Position numbers and translations under genes: made by a program. Below the pieces are notes generated by a model. It was given only the letters and a program-made list of their open reading frames with translations, searched no databases and had not been told where the DNA came from. 64,000 bases of DNA from Lachnospiraceae bacterium UBA3632 (GTDB taxonomy: Bacteria; Bacillota; Clostridia; Lachnospirales; Lachnospiraceae). Of the stretch, positions 1 to 9,255 are shown one piece after another. The DNA is taken from the NCBI GenBank assembly GCA_002373975.1, contig DFKZ01000036.1, positions 8,789 to 72,788 on the forward strand. The letters are read 5' to 3'. Each line of letters starts with the position of its first letter. Within the stretch, counting starts at the first letter, position 1.

Positions 1-129
1 CTCAAATACATCCACAGACTTTGCTTCGCAGTAGTTCTTGATATAGTTCTCGGAGGCCTTGCCCTCACGGCCGTAGCCCCATATCAGTATTCTCTTATCC
101 TTTACGGCATCTTTTATCGTTACGCTCAT
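1..129 (-). CDS. murD: MurD-like UDP-N-acetylmuramoyl-L-alanine:glutamate ligase, N-terminal part only
   Basis: Only the first 43 codons are in the window; the gene runs off the left edge. The visible part contains the Mur-ligase N-terminal nucleotide-binding motif WGYGREGK (about residues 17-24), which is typical of MurD and especially of the MurD2 forms paired with MurL. The enzyme adds glutamate to UDP-MurNAc-L-Ala in the cytoplasm during peptidoglycan precursor synthesis. The ATG at 127-129 has a GAGAGAG ribosome binding site and lies 9 nt after the murL stop, so the two genes are surely co-transcribed. The partner suggests this ligase uses L-Glu rather than D-Glu. That substrate choice is inferred, because the C-terminal domain is not visible. 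Confidence 0.8.
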   Translation of the reverse strand, partial: MSVTIKDAVKDKRILIWGYGREGKASENYIKNYCEAKSVDVFE

Positions 130-138
130 AACTCTCTC

Positions 139-1587
139 TTATTCCCTGATTAAACGTTCTCTGTAAAATAACAGCTCTTCCGGAACCAGATTGTCTTCAT
201 TCCATTCGTGAAGCATGTCATTTATATCAAATGTAACCTGATCAAGCTGCGATCTGTATCTCTCGGTAAGAAGGCTCTTCCCGCCTTTATCGATGTAGTC
301 TTTAAGGCATGCAAGCACCTCCCGTCTTGTTCCCACGCACTCAAAAGGCTTGTTCTCTTCTATTCCGCAGAGTTCTCTGAAATCGAGATCAAGGCTTTCC
401 TTATCGAGAAGCTTTTCGCCGAATATTTTTATAAGATCTTCTTCCTCAATAAAGGGAGAAAGGATGATATAAACAAATAAACATTTAGGGCAATTACAGC
501 ACCATATACCCTGCTTGCTTCCCTTGTTGCAGCTTCTGAACACACTGTGGTATTTTTTTGCCTCCGAAAACAGAGCGGCTATCTGAAGCTCGGTAAGGGG
601 CCTTAACAGGCTGAAGTAATGAATATCCGAGTCGGTAACAGTCTTAAAGTATTCGTTAAAATCTTTCTCGAATTCAAAAGATTTGGAATACTGATGATTG
701 ACAAACGAGTCCTTTACGGTGGACTCATTTGCGCTGTTCTCGTTGGAAAGGGTGATATTCTTTCTGCCGGTAAGATACGCCGATATCACAGCGGAGAAAG
801 CGACCACTGCCGAGAAAGGAATATGTCCGTTCATAAATCCTTTCTCATTCATCTCGATTATCTTTTTATCGAGGATCCTTTTTGCCACATAATCACCGGA
901 TTTATAATCACACACATCTATTACATTCCGTGTGGTCTCGTTGCCGTTAATGGTGTAGGTGATGATGGGCTCGCCCTTCAGTATCTCGAGGCTTACCACA
1001 GAGTCCTTTCCTCCGCCCACGGGGACAAGCGCACCTTCGTAAGATACATCATCGTGGAGCGGCATATCTTTTGCATGAGCCTCCCTGTTACTTTCCGATG
1101 CCGCATCTGCTTCTTTCAGGCAATTACCATTCAGGGACAATTCAAATCCAACCAGTTCCTCCGGCTCGATGTACTCTATCCCGTTGATGTAAAGGAACTC
1201 ACCAAGTCCGTTGCGGTACAGCTTCTGCCACCAGCCTTGCTGCCACCCGGACAGGCTGCCGCACCCGATAACAACAGTCTTCGGGCAGGTTATCTTGTAA
1301 TAGCTTATGGTCTCGACCATTCCGAGAGAAAAGATCATCCGGTCAAGTATCTCGTCATTCAGAAGATCTTCGATGCTTTCGGATTCAAGGATTTTAACAT
1401 CTTCGGTACCATTTTCGGTCGTAACCTTTAGCGGAAATTTCCACTTCGACACAAAGCTCTCAAGTCCCTCTGTTTCAAAATGGAACTTCACAACAAGGTG
1501 ATCGTCCTCTACTGTTTTTTCGTAGCTTTTATATATAAACTTTTTGTATTTTTCTCTTAATTCTCTAAACTGTTCGCCTGCCATCAT
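139..1587 (-). CDS. murL: MurL-type UDP-MurNAc-L-Ala-L-Glu epimerase
   Basis: A 482-aa cytoplasmic protein. It resembles the MurL family, which epimerises the terminal L-Glu of UDP-MurNAc-L-Ala-L-Glu to D-Glu and so replaces the glutamate racemase MurI. Visible marks are a PP-loop-like ATP site GGGKDS (residues 191-196), a Ser/Asn-rich segment (about 281-291), and a Cys cluster (C353, C363, C364, C366, C369) in a WCCNCPKC segment. The length fits the family. Start: two ATGs in tandem immediately follow the DUF4250 stop, with AAAGGA 6-9 nt upstream. The gene sits directly before a MurD-like ligase, the same pairing as MurD2-MurL in Xanthomonas. Family assignment is by motif memory; activity is inferred. 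Confidence 0.75.
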   Translation of the reverse strand: MMAGEQFRELREKYKKFIYKSYEKTVEDDHLVVKFHFETEGLESFVSKWKFPLKVTTENGTEDVKILESESIEDLLNDEILDRMIFSLGMVETISYYKITCPKTVVIGCGSLSGWQQGWWQKLYRNGLGEFLYINGIEYIEPEELVGFELSLNGNCLKEADAASESNREAHAKDMPLHDDVSYEGALVPVGGGKDSVVSLEILKGEPIITYTINGNETTRNVIDVCDYKSGDYVAKRILDKKIIEMNEKGFMNGHIPFSAVVAFSAVISAYLTGRKNITLSNENSANESTVKDSFVNHQYSKSFEFEKDFNEYFKTVTDSDIHYFSLLRPLTELQIAALFSEAKKYHSVFRSCNKGSKQGIWCCNCPKCLFVYIILSPFIEEEDLIKIFGEKLLDKESLDLDFRELCGIEENKPFECVGTRREVLACLKDYIDKGGKSLLTERYRSQLDQVTFDINDMLHEWNEDNLVPEELLFYRERLIRE

Positions 1588-1767
1588 CTATTTTCCTTTG
1601 AACTGATTTGTGGCTTCGTCGTATCTGTACCCGGCCTTATCGAGTATGTCCGATATTTCGGACTTGCTTTCATCAAGATCGTCGCACAGCTCGTCAAGCG
1701 ATCCGTATCTGTCGCGCAGTTTCATATTTATCATGCTTAATAGCATGCTGGGTTCTTTTGGAAGCAT
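1588..1767 (-). CDS. DUF4250 small protein (59 aa)
   Basis: A 59-codon gene that begins MLPKEPSMLLSMINMKLRD and ends in NQFKGK. This matches the small DUF4250 family common in Clostridia, whose function is unknown. The family pattern is visible: a Pro-rich start, an LRDRYGSLDELCDDL helix and a GYRYDEATNQF end. It looks like a helix-turn-helix-sized protein (a DELCDDLD-SKSEISDIL pair of helices), but no DNA-binding role is established. The start at 1765-1767 has AAGGAAGG about 10 nt upstream. Its stop codon abuts the murL ATG, so the pair is translationally coupled and the gene leads the murL-murD operon. Confidence 0.8.
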   Translation of the reverse strand: MLPKEPSMLLSMINMKLRDRYGSLDELCDDLDESKSEISDILDKAGYRYDEATNQFKGK

Positions 1768-1791
1768 AGAATCTTTTTCCTTCCTTGGTCA

Positions 1792-3579
1792 TTATACCGC
1801 AAACTGACTGTTATAGAGTTCTGCATAAAAGCCGCCCTTTGAAAGAAGCGATTCATGATCACCCTGCTCGACGATATTGCCGTCGCGCATTACCAGTATC
1901 ACATCTGCTTCTTTTATGGTTGAAAGCCTGTGTGCCACGATAAAGCTGGTCCTTCCCTGCATCATCTTTGCAAATGCCTTTTGTATCCTTATCTCGGTTC
2001 TGGTATCTATGGAGCTTGTAGCCTCATCCAGTATCAGCATCGGGGGCAGACAGAGCATTACTCTGGTAATGCAAAGGAGCTGCTTCTGACCCTGGCTGAG
2101 CATACCTCCATCCTCTCCTATCACTGTGTCATAGCCGTTTGGCAGTCTCTTTATGAAGCTGTGAGAATGTGCAGCCTTTGCCGCAGCGATGATCTCCTCA
2201 TCCGTGGCATCAGGCTTGCCCATGCAGATATTTTCCCTGATCGTTCCGGCTTTGAGCCAGGTATCCTGAAGCACCATTCCGTAGCTGCCCCTCAAGCTGT
2301 CCCTGGTAACATTTCTGATATCCAGTCCCTCTACACTTATGGACCCTTCATCCACATCATAGAATCTCATAAGCAGATTGATTATGGTTGTCTTTCCGCA
2401 TCCTGTGGGGCCTACGATCGCCACTCTCTGTCCGGGCTTAACATCCAGGCTGAAGTCCCTGATGAGAGGCTTATCTTCAACGTATCTGAATTCAACATTC
2501 TTAAGGCTCACATTACCCTTAACATCGCTTATTACAGCGGCATTTTCCGCTTCGGGTGTGCGGGGCTTTGCCTCGATAAACTCAAATATCCTGGATGCGC
2601 ATACTACGGCATTCTGAAGCTCCGTTACCACGCCCGATATCTCATTAAACGGCTTTGTGTACTGGTTTGCGTAGGTGAGGAAGCATGTGAGTTCTCCCAC
2701 TGTCAACGTGGTAAAAATATTCGCATTCTCCAAAGCGAACCCTCTTATTACAAAGAATCCTCCCACAACCGCAACTCCCGCATACACAAGGGAATTGACA
2801 AATCTTGTGCTGGGATTGACCAGGGATGAGTAAAATACTGCTTTCAGTGAGCTGTCGTGGAGCCTTCCGTTTATCTCATTAAACCTGTCCTTAACGGCTT
2901 CCTCTTTGGCAAATATCTTGACTATCTTCTGGTTTCCGATCATCTCATCGATAAGAGCCGTCTGCTCGGCACGTATCTTTGACTGGCTCTGGAAATAGTC
3001 ATGTGTGTGAGTGGCTATAAACTTAGCCACAAAGAACGACAACGGCGTGATGAATATGACCACGATCGATACAAATGGGCTGGTACGCAACATAAACACA
3101 AGTGTTCCAAGGATGGTCATCACTCCGGTGAAAAACTTGGTAAATCCCATGAGCAGTCCGTCCGCAAAGGTATCGACATCCGCAACGATCCTGCTCACAA
3201 TATCTCCGGTGGGCTGCTTATCGAGGTACGAAAGAGGCAGATCATGAAGATGTCTCATAGCATCATTTCTGATATCCTCAACCACATGATAGGTGATATG
3301 GTTATTGATCGTATTCATCACCCACTGGGATACTGCGGTAAGCACTATCACGATCCCCATTCTGATGAGTATCCTGTACAGCTCATCAAAATCCACACCG
3401 CCTTTTCCGTACAGGAAAAGATCCACTGCACGCCCGATAAGCACGGGGATATACAGAGTCCCAACCACTATAGCCGCAGCAAGTATCAGGGATATAACAA
3501 GTAGCGGAATATAGTGCCTGATGTAATTCAATATCTTCCCTATTGTTTTTTTGTTGATGTCTTGTTTTTTAGATTTCAA
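1792..3579 (-). CDS. ABC exporter, heterodimer subunit with canonical nucleotide-binding domain
   Basis: A 595-aa half-transporter with a six-helix exporter domain (about 1-330) and a C-terminal NBD. The Walker A is GPTGCGKTT, the signature is LSQGQ and the Walker B is MLILDEATSSID with the catalytic Glu. It pairs with the gene 5 nt upstream (3585-5351) to form a heterodimeric multidrug-type exporter of the YheI/YheH or BmrC/BmrD kind. It starts at TTG (3577-3579), preceded by GGAG 10 nt upstream; no ATG gives a better fit. Substrate cannot be read from sequence. It would sit in the cytoplasmic membrane and expel amphipathic compounds, peptides or lipids. Confidence 0.88.
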   Translation of the reverse strand: MKSKKQDINKKTIGKILNYIRHYIPLLVISLILAAAIVVGTLYIPVLIGRAVDLFLYGKGGVDFDELYRILIRMGIVIVLTAVSQWVMNTINNHITYHVVEDIRNDAMRHLHDLPLSYLDKQPTGDIVSRIVADVDTFADGLLMGFTKFFTGVMTILGTLVFMLRTSPFVSIVVIFITPLSFFVAKFIATHTHDYFQSQSKIRAEQTALIDEMIGNQKIVKIFAKEEAVKDRFNEINGRLHDSSLKAVFYSSLVNPSTRFVNSLVYAGVAVVGGFFVIRGFALENANIFTTLTVGELTCFLTYANQYTKPFNEISGVVTELQNAVVCASRIFEFIEAKPRTPEAENAAVISDVKGNVSLKNVEFRYVEDKPLIRDFSLDVKPGQRVAIVGPTGCGKTTIINLLMRFYDVDEGSISVEGLDIRNVTRDSLRGSYGMVLQDTWLKAGTIRENICMGKPDATDEEIIAAAKAAHSHSFIKRLPNGYDTVIGEDGGMLSQGQKQLLCITRVMLCLPPMLILDEATSSIDTRTEIRIQKAFAKMMQGRTSFIVAHRLSTIKEADVILVMRDGNIVEQGDHESLLSKGGFYAELYNSQFAV

Positions 3580-3584
3580 AGTAA

Positions 3585-5351
3585 TTATGTCTCCACTTGA
3601 GTGTTATATATCTCTCTATAGATTTCGCATGTCTTAAGCAGCTCTTCGTTTGTTCCTACTCCAACAACAGCTCCGTCATCAAGCACGATTATCTTATCGG
3701 CATTTCTGATGGATGAAGCACGCTGCGACACGATAAATACCGTGGTGTCACTGATGGAGGCGATCGCCTTCCTGAGAGCTGCATCGGTTGCGTAATCAAG
3801 TGCGGATGCGGAATCGTCAAGTATAAGTATCTCCGGATTCTTAACAAGAGCCCTTGCAATGGTAAGGCGCTGTTTCTGACCGCCCGAAAAGTTCCTTCCG
3901 TTCTGCTCCACAACAGCATCCAGTCCGTTTTCTTTCCCTTTAACGATCTCGGTGGCCTGAGCCATATCCAGGGCTTTCCAGAGTTCTTCGTCAGTGGCGT
4001 TTTCATTTCCCCACAGAAGATTGCTTCTGATGGTTCCCTTAAAAAGCACTGCCTTTTGGGGAACAACTCCCACTTTGTTCAAAAGCTCTGTGCTTTCATA
4101 TTCATCTGCATTTTTTCCTTCTATACGCACGCTTCCGGAAGTGGCTTTATAAAAGCCGGGGATCATGTTTACCAGAGATGTCTTACCTGATCCTGTTCCT
4201 CCGATGATACCTATTGTCTCGCCTTTTTTGACCGAGAAGCTTATATCCGTCAGAGTTTCGTCTCCGGCACCCGCGTATTTCAGGGAAGCATGGTCAAAGA
4301 CAATGTACTCACCACCGGGAGCAGACTCATTGCACGGTTTTTCAAAGCTGTTTTCTGCCTGACTTTCAGCTTTATTGTCTGCGTCGTCTTTTTCCCGGGC
4401 ATCTGCAGCGTTCCTTGTTTTGAGCACTGCTTCTACTCTGTCTCCGCAGGCGATAGCCTTTGTGATCAGCACGATAAGGTCCGCAAACTTTATCAGCTCA
4501 ACAAGTATCTGGCTCATATAGTTAACGATGGCCACCACCTGGCCCTGCGTCAGATCTCCGATATTAACTCTCACTCCGCCGATATATATGAGCGCTATGA
4601 GTGCGCCGTTTACGATCACGTAGGTGAGTGGATTGGACAGAGCCGAGAACCTGGCAACGTGTGTCTGTGCCTTGGTGAGCACTCTGTTGTCAAACTCAAA
4701 ATCCTTTAATTCTTTTTTCTCCAGACGGAATGCCCTTATGACTCTCACACCTGTAAGGTTTTCTCTGGTGTGGCCGAGCACCTTGTCCAGATTTCCCTGT
4801 ACTCTTTTATAGAGCGGCATGGTAAGGAGCATTATTCCGTACACAACAACAGCCAAAAGCGGAATGGTCACCACAAACACAAGAGCCGCCTTTACATCTA
4901 TTGTAAAAGCCATGATCATGGCTCCGAAGACTACGATGGGTGACCTCAGAAACAGCCTCAAAACCATATTTACACCGTTTTGAAGCTGATTGATATCACT
5001 GGTCATCCTGGTGATCAGCGTTGATGTTCCTATTTTGTCTATACTGGTGAAATCCAGAGTCTGAATGTGTGAAAATACGGCTTCACGAAGCTCCGTTGAA
5101 AAGCCTACCGCAGCTTTCGCCGCAAAGAACTGAGCCGTTATGGCCGCCACCATTCCGATAAGTGCCAGGCCTACCAATACAAGCCCCATTTTTATTATCA
5201 TGGGATGGTCTTTTCCCGGTATTGCCACATCTATGATCCTTGAGATAACAAGGGGCACAAACAGCTCAAAAGAAGCCTCGAGCAGCTTAAAAAGCGGCGC
5301 GAGGACAGATTCTTTTTTATAGTTTTTTAAAAATTTAAGTAATGATTTCAT
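3585..5351 (-). CDS. ABC exporter, heterodimer subunit with degenerate catalytic site
   Basis: A 588-aa half-transporter, with six transmembrane helices followed by an NBD. Walker A is GGTGSGKTS, the signature FSGGQ is intact, and Walker B reads ILILDDSASALD, with Asp where the catalytic Glu of a competent site would be. Such an asymmetric site is the hallmark of heterodimeric exporters, and the partner at 1792-3579 has the normal Glu. A charged insertion (about residues 325-355, rich in D, E and K) separates the membrane domain from the NBD. The ATG at 5351 lacks an obvious Shine-Dalgarno and follows AT-rich sequence with TATAAT-like hexamers, so it may have its own promoter and a short leader. 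Confidence 0.88.
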   Translation of the reverse strand: MKSLLKFLKNYKKESVLAPLFKLLEASFELFVPLVISRIIDVAIPGKDHPMIIKMGLVLVGLALIGMVAAITAQFFAAKAAVGFSTELREAVFSHIQTLDFTSIDKIGTSTLITRMTSDINQLQNGVNMVLRLFLRSPIVVFGAMIMAFTIDVKAALVFVVTIPLLAVVVYGIMLLTMPLYKRVQGNLDKVLGHTRENLTGVRVIRAFRLEKKELKDFEFDNRVLTKAQTHVARFSALSNPLTYVIVNGALIALIYIGGVRVNIGDLTQGQVVAIVNYMSQILVELIKFADLIVLITKAIACGDRVEAVLKTRNAADAREKDDADNKAESQAENSFEKPCNESAPGGEYIVFDHASLKYAGAGDETLTDISFSVKKGETIGIIGGTGSGKTSLVNMIPGFYKATSGSVRIEGKNADEYESTELLNKVGVVPQKAVLFKGTIRSNLLWGNENATDEELWKALDMAQATEIVKGKENGLDAVVEQNGRNFSGGQKQRLTIARALVKNPEILILDDSASALDYATDAALRKAIASISDTTVFIVSQRASSIRNADKIIVLDDGAVVGVGTNEELLKTCEIYREIYNTQVET

Positions 5352-5408
5352 TTGTATAATCAGTATTATGCAATTCAGTGAGTATTATTAAATCCGCAAA
5401 TATAAAGT

Positions 5409-6095
5409 CTAACTTACGCACACAGTGAGAAAACAGTCGTAAACTTTTTCTTCGATCCATGTGTATTTTGAATTCTCACTGCTGTCAAGCTCGAGCATAT
5501 TCCGGGAAAAGTAAGGTCTTACACCCTCTCCGGTGCACTTTCCGAGGGCTTCTTTTCTCGACCACAGCTTGTAGAAAAGCTCCCTTGTTTCGTCCTCCGA
5601 AACGGCTTTGCTCTCTTCCCCGGAGAAGAATCTCCCGGCCATGCTCTTTTCACGCTGCGAGCGCATGTTCTGTATGTCGGCCCCCACCTCTCTGTCGGAA
5701 ACGGCGAGGATCACCAGCCCTCCTGCATGGGATAAGTTAAAAAACGGCAGCCTCTCATCCATAAAATAAGGCTTTCCCATCTCTCCGTAACGGTATGCAT
5801 AATCCGTTACTTCGGCCTTTTCCGGAAGCAGGTCTTTAAGGCTGATCACGGTAACAGGGCCTTCCCCGGTTTTTCTGCAGGAGCCTGTATTATACTCCCG
5901 CATAGCGTGCTGTATAAGAAGCCCCGCACCTATCGTGGCAGCTCTCCCCTTGGGATTATTCTTCATCCTCAGGGCAAGCTGCTTTCTGCGGGAATCGATA
6001 CGGGAAAGATACATTTCTTCATCTTCCGGAGAGGGTGCGGTCAGCTCCGGAAGATCAGTTTTTAAAACATATACCTTTAAGAAAAACGAGGGCAC
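5409..6095 (-). CDS. Sfp-type 4'-phosphopantetheinyl transferase
   Basis: A 228-aa enzyme that would transfer the phosphopantetheine arm of CoA to a carrier protein serine. Family motifs are present in order: FNLSHAG (119-125), GADIQ (138-142) and WSRKEALGK (178-186). The second Mg ligand of the usual GxDxE motif is Gln (Q142) here instead of Glu, while D140 and E182 remain; some active PPTases tolerate this. It starts at GTG (6093-6095) with AAGGAAG about 9 nt upstream, and only 3 nt separate it from the aspS stop, so it reads as the tail of hisS-aspS. No NRPS or PKS genes are in the window, so its carrier protein may be the fatty-acid ACP. That is inference. Confidence 0.85.
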   Translation of the reverse strand: MPSFFLKVYVLKTDLPELTAPSPEDEEMYLSRIDSRRKQLALRMKNNPKGRAATIGAGLLIQHAMREYNTGSCRKTGEGPVTVISLKDLLPEKAEVTDYAYRYGEMGKPYFMDERLPFFNLSHAGGLVILAVSDREVGADIQNMRSQREKSMAGRFFSGEESKAVSEDETRELFYKLWSRKEALGKCTGEGVRPYFSRNMLELDSSENSKYTWIEEKVYDCFLTVCVS

Positions 6096-6098
6096 TTT

Positions 6099-7889
6099 TT
6101 AATCTTCCTTCTTTTCTTCCTCAGGCATCACAACTGCGATGTGAACGTCATCAAGCTGTTTCTGACTAACCGCAGAGGGCGAATCCATCATGACATCCTG
6201 CGCATTCTTGTTCATGGGGAAGGTTATAACCTCACGGATAGACTCCTCTCCGGTAAGGAGCATGATCATTCTGTCCACTCCGGGGGCGGCTCCTGCATGA
6301 GGCGGTGCACCGTAGGTAAATGCATTGTACATTGCGGGGAACTTGGCCTTAACCTCAGCTTCGCCGAGACGTACAAGTTCAAATGCCTTAACCATAATCT
6401 CCGGGTCGTGGTTTCTTACAGCGCCCGATGCAGACTCATATCCGTTTATTACAAGGTCATACTGATTTGCCATTATATCAAGAGGATCCATCTCTCCTCT
6501 TTCGGCTTTTTCCAATGTTTCAAGGCCTCCTACGGGCATTGAGAAAGGATTGTGGCAGAATTCCAGCTCTCCCGATTCCTCGCCTATCTCGTACATAGGG
6601 AAGTCCACTATCCAGCAGAACTGATACTGCTCTTTGTCCATGTGCTCGGGACAGAGCGCGCCGAGCCTTGTTCTGAGCACGCCTGCTGTCTTTAAGCTCT
6701 CAGCCTTTGTGCCTGCCGCGATTCCCACAAAGCATCCCTTGGTAAGGCCCAGCTTTGATATCACTTCGTCTTTTATGGGCTGTACGAACTTGGAAATGCC
6801 TCCGACGATCTCTCCGTTTTCGTCCACTCTGAACCAGTAGGTCTTTCTGGCGGTCTGTACCTCAACATCGGCAACAAGCTGGTCTATCTGCTTTCTGGTG
6901 GCATTAAACCCGGTTACGACAACCGCCTCTATATCCGCGCCCTTGAAGGGATCAAACTCTACTCCTCCGAGAACATCCGTAACATTTGTAAGCTCCAGAT
7001 CTATTCTGAGATCGGGCTTGTCTGTTCCGTACTTTTCCATCGACTCTCTGAAAGGGATCCTCTTGAACGGAGCCGGTGTGATCCTGTCATAGATACCGTA
7101 CTTTTCGAATACAGGGACAAGTACCTTTTCCAGCACTCCGAGTACGTCATCCTGGGTGGCAAAAGCCATCTCCATATCCATCTGGTAGAATTCGCCGGGT
7201 GTACGGTCTCCTCTGGCATCCTCATCTCTGAAGCAGGGTGCTATCTGGAAGTATCTGTCAAAGCCCGAAGTCATTAGCAGTTGCTTGAACTGCTGGGGTG
7301 CCTGGGGAAGTGCATAGAACTTTCCGGGGTGCTTTCTTGCGGGCACAAGGAAGTCTCTCGCTCCCTCGGGGCTTGATGCGGTAAGTATGGGAGTGGTGAT
7401 CTCGAGGAATCCTTCCTCGGTCATGGCCTTTCTGAGCTCTGCCACCACATTGCATCTGAGCACGATATTCTTCTTGACATCGGGATTTCTGAGGTCAAGA
7501 TAACGATATTTAAGCCTTGTATTCTCGTCCGCTTCCTTTGACCTGTTTATTTCGAAGGGAAGCTCTGCATGTATGCACTTTCCGAGAACTGTGACCTTCT
7601 CGGGAACAACCTCGATATCCCCCGTAGCGATCTTGGGGTTTTTGTTGGAGCGCTCCCTTACGGTTCCCTCCACGCATACCGTCGACTCTGTATTGAGCTC
7701 TAAGAATGCGTTCATCATCTCCTCTGTCTCGGGAACGATCTGCGTGGTCCCATAGAAATCCCGCAGGATCACAAATCCAAGGTTCTTGCTGACTCTTCTG
7801 ATATTTTCATACCATCCGACCAATGTTACTTTCTTTCCTGTGTCCGATAATCTTAATTCATTGCAGTTGTGGGTTCTTGACTGTGTCAT
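6099..7889 (-). CDS. aspS: Aspartyl-tRNA synthetase (bacterial type)
   Basis: A 596-aa class II synthetase that charges tRNA-Asp. It has an N-terminal OB anticodon-binding fold (about 1-105), the substrate loop LPQAPQQFKQLL, motif 2 FRDEDARGDR...YQMDMEM (about 215-235), a GAD insertion domain (about 285-410) and motif 3 GAPPHAGAAPGVDRM (about 530-545). Length is typical. The ATG overlaps the hisS stop (ATGA), so translation is coupled to hisS. Whether it also charges tRNA-Asn was not judged; genes for GatCAB or AsnRS are not in the window. Confidence 0.97.
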   Translation of the reverse strand: MTQSRTHNCNELRLSDTGKKVTLVGWYENIRRVSKNLGFVILRDFYGTTQIVPETEEMMNAFLELNTESTVCVEGTVRERSNKNPKIATGDIEVVPEKVTVLGKCIHAELPFEINRSKEADENTRLKYRYLDLRNPDVKKNIVLRCNVVAELRKAMTEEGFLEITTPILTASSPEGARDFLVPARKHPGKFYALPQAPQQFKQLLMTSGFDRYFQIAPCFRDEDARGDRTPGEFYQMDMEMAFATQDDVLGVLEKVLVPVFEKYGIYDRITPAPFKRIPFRESMEKYGTDKPDLRIDLELTNVTDVLGGVEFDPFKGADIEAVVVTGFNATRKQIDQLVADVEVQTARKTYWFRVDENGEIVGGISKFVQPIKDEVISKLGLTKGCFVGIAAGTKAESLKTAGVLRTRLGALCPEHMDKEQYQFCWIVDFPMYEIGEESGELEFCHNPFSMPVGGLETLEKAERGEMDPLDIMANQYDLVINGYESASGAVRNHDPEIMVKAFELVRLGEAEVKAKFPAMYNAFTYGAPPHAGAAPGVDRMIMLLTGEESIREVITFPMNKNAQDVMMDSPSAVSQKQLDDVHIAVVMPEEEKKED

Positions 7890-9148
7890 TTTATATTTGC
7901 CTCCGAAAAGAATTCCTCAAAAGAAACATATCCCTGTGCGGTAAGCTGTTCTTTCTGGAATTTTTTATTTTTATTCATGCGAACGACAAGTACCTGCCGT
8001 CCTTCTTCTCTTTCCTTCTGTGCCTTTGCTATTATCTCACAGAGCTTTTCTTTTCCGATACCCTTCTCGATAAGATAAGCTTTCTTTTCAGATTCTCCCG
8101 GAACCTTGAATCCGCTCTCCACAAGCAGAAGCACTATCCTTTCAAACCCGATGGAGAAACCGCATGCGGGAACATTCTGTCCGGTAAAGCGGCCTACCAT
8201 CTCGTCGTATCTTCCGCCGCCTCCGCAGCTTCCGCCGAATTCCGGCATCGCTATCTCAAATATCGTTCCGGTATAATAGCTCATTCCCCTCACGAGAGTA
8301 GGGTCAAACACCATATCGAACTTTGCCTGCTTGGTGGCTTCCACCGAATCGATTATCTCGATAAGGCCTTCTCTTATATCGGCGTCCAGGAAATCTCCCA
8401 GCGTATCCGCCAGCTTTCTGATACCCTCAGCGGTATTGTCCTGATCCTCAAAAAGCTTAAGGTACTTATCAACCGAAGCGGCTTCAAACCCGTTCCCTAT
8501 AAGCTCTTCCTTAACTCCGTTAAGGCCGATCTTGTCCATCTTATCGAGGGTAATAAATACGCTCTCGTACTGATCCTCGGCAAAGCCCGCATAGGCTGCC
8601 ATGGCTTTAAGGATCCTTCTTTCGTTGATCCTTATCTGGAAGTTCTTGAAGCCAAGCTTGCCGAGTGTGGTAGTAGTTGCAAGAATGAGCTCTATCTCTG
8701 CCAGATTTGACGGCTCGCCCAGAATGTCTATGTCGCACTGCATGAACTGACGGTAGCGGCCCCTCTGCGGCCTGTCCGCACGCCACACATTTCCCATCTG
8801 AAGTGCCTTGAAAGGTGAAGGCAGGTTTGCGGAATTGTTGGAATAATATCTTACAAGGGGAACCGTAAGATCATATCTCAGGCCTCCGTCGACCACCTGC
8901 TCCTCGGTGGTGGCGTTTGCCACATCCAGTTTCTCGCCCCTCTTTAATATCTTAAAGATGAGCTTTTCGTTATCCCCGCCCTGTTTACTTGTCAGATTCT
9001 CTATATTCTCAACGCAGGGAGTCTCGATCCTGGTGAATCCGTACTGTGAATATGTCTCGCTTATAACGTTCTGGACATACTCGCGGATCCGCATCTCCTC
9101 GGGGAGAATATCCTTCATGCCCGTAACGGGCTTTTTATTTAATCCCAT
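7886..9148 (-). CDS. hisS: Histidyl-tRNA synthetase
   Basis: A 420-aa class II synthetase that charges tRNA-His. Motif 2 (QRGRYRQFMQCDIDILG, about 117-133), the RYDLTVPLVRYY segment and the glycine-rich GGGGRYDEM histidine-binding motif are all visible, followed by an anticodon-binding domain. The start at 9148 has GAGGA 7 nt upstream. The upstream interval to the DHH gene is only about 107 bp and holds no T-box-sized leader. It shares a 4-bp overlap with aspS, a very common clostridial hisS-aspS pair. Confidence 0.97.
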   Translation of the reverse strand: MGLNKKPVTGMKDILPEEMRIREYVQNVISETYSQYGFTRIETPCVENIENLTSKQGGDNEKLIFKILKRGEKLDVANATTEEQVVDGGLRYDLTVPLVRYYSNNSANLPSPFKALQMGNVWRADRPQRGRYRQFMQCDIDILGEPSNLAEIELILATTTTLGKLGFKNFQIRINERRILKAMAAYAGFAEDQYESVFITLDKMDKIGLNGVKEELIGNGFEAASVDKYLKLFEDQDNTAEGIRKLADTLGDFLDADIREGLIEIIDSVEATKQAKFDMVFDPTLVRGMSYYTGTIFEIAMPEFGGSCGGGGRYDEMVGRFTGQNVPACGFSIGFERIVLLLVESGFKVPGESEKKAYLIEKGIGKEKLCEIIAKAQKEREEGRQVLVVRMNKNKKFQKEQLTAQGYVSFEEFFSEANIK

Positions 9149-9255
9149 ATTACTGTCCTCATATCCGGCAGTTCTTAGGCCTGCCCTGTTTACATACCAA
9201 AGCGGGCTCGCAGGGAGTCCGCTTTCGTTGATCCTGATTAAAATGATCGATCCTG

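Noticed and set aside
619..1431. A 270-codon plus-strand open frame opposite murL
   Set aside because: Shadow of murL; composition and lack of a start signal argue against a gene.
9149..9255. A T-box leader before hisS-aspS
   Set aside because: The interval is only about 107 bp and no T-box sequence or antiterminator is visible. There is a 7-bp inverted repeat AAAGCGG/CCGCTTT (9199-9225), but it has no T-run.
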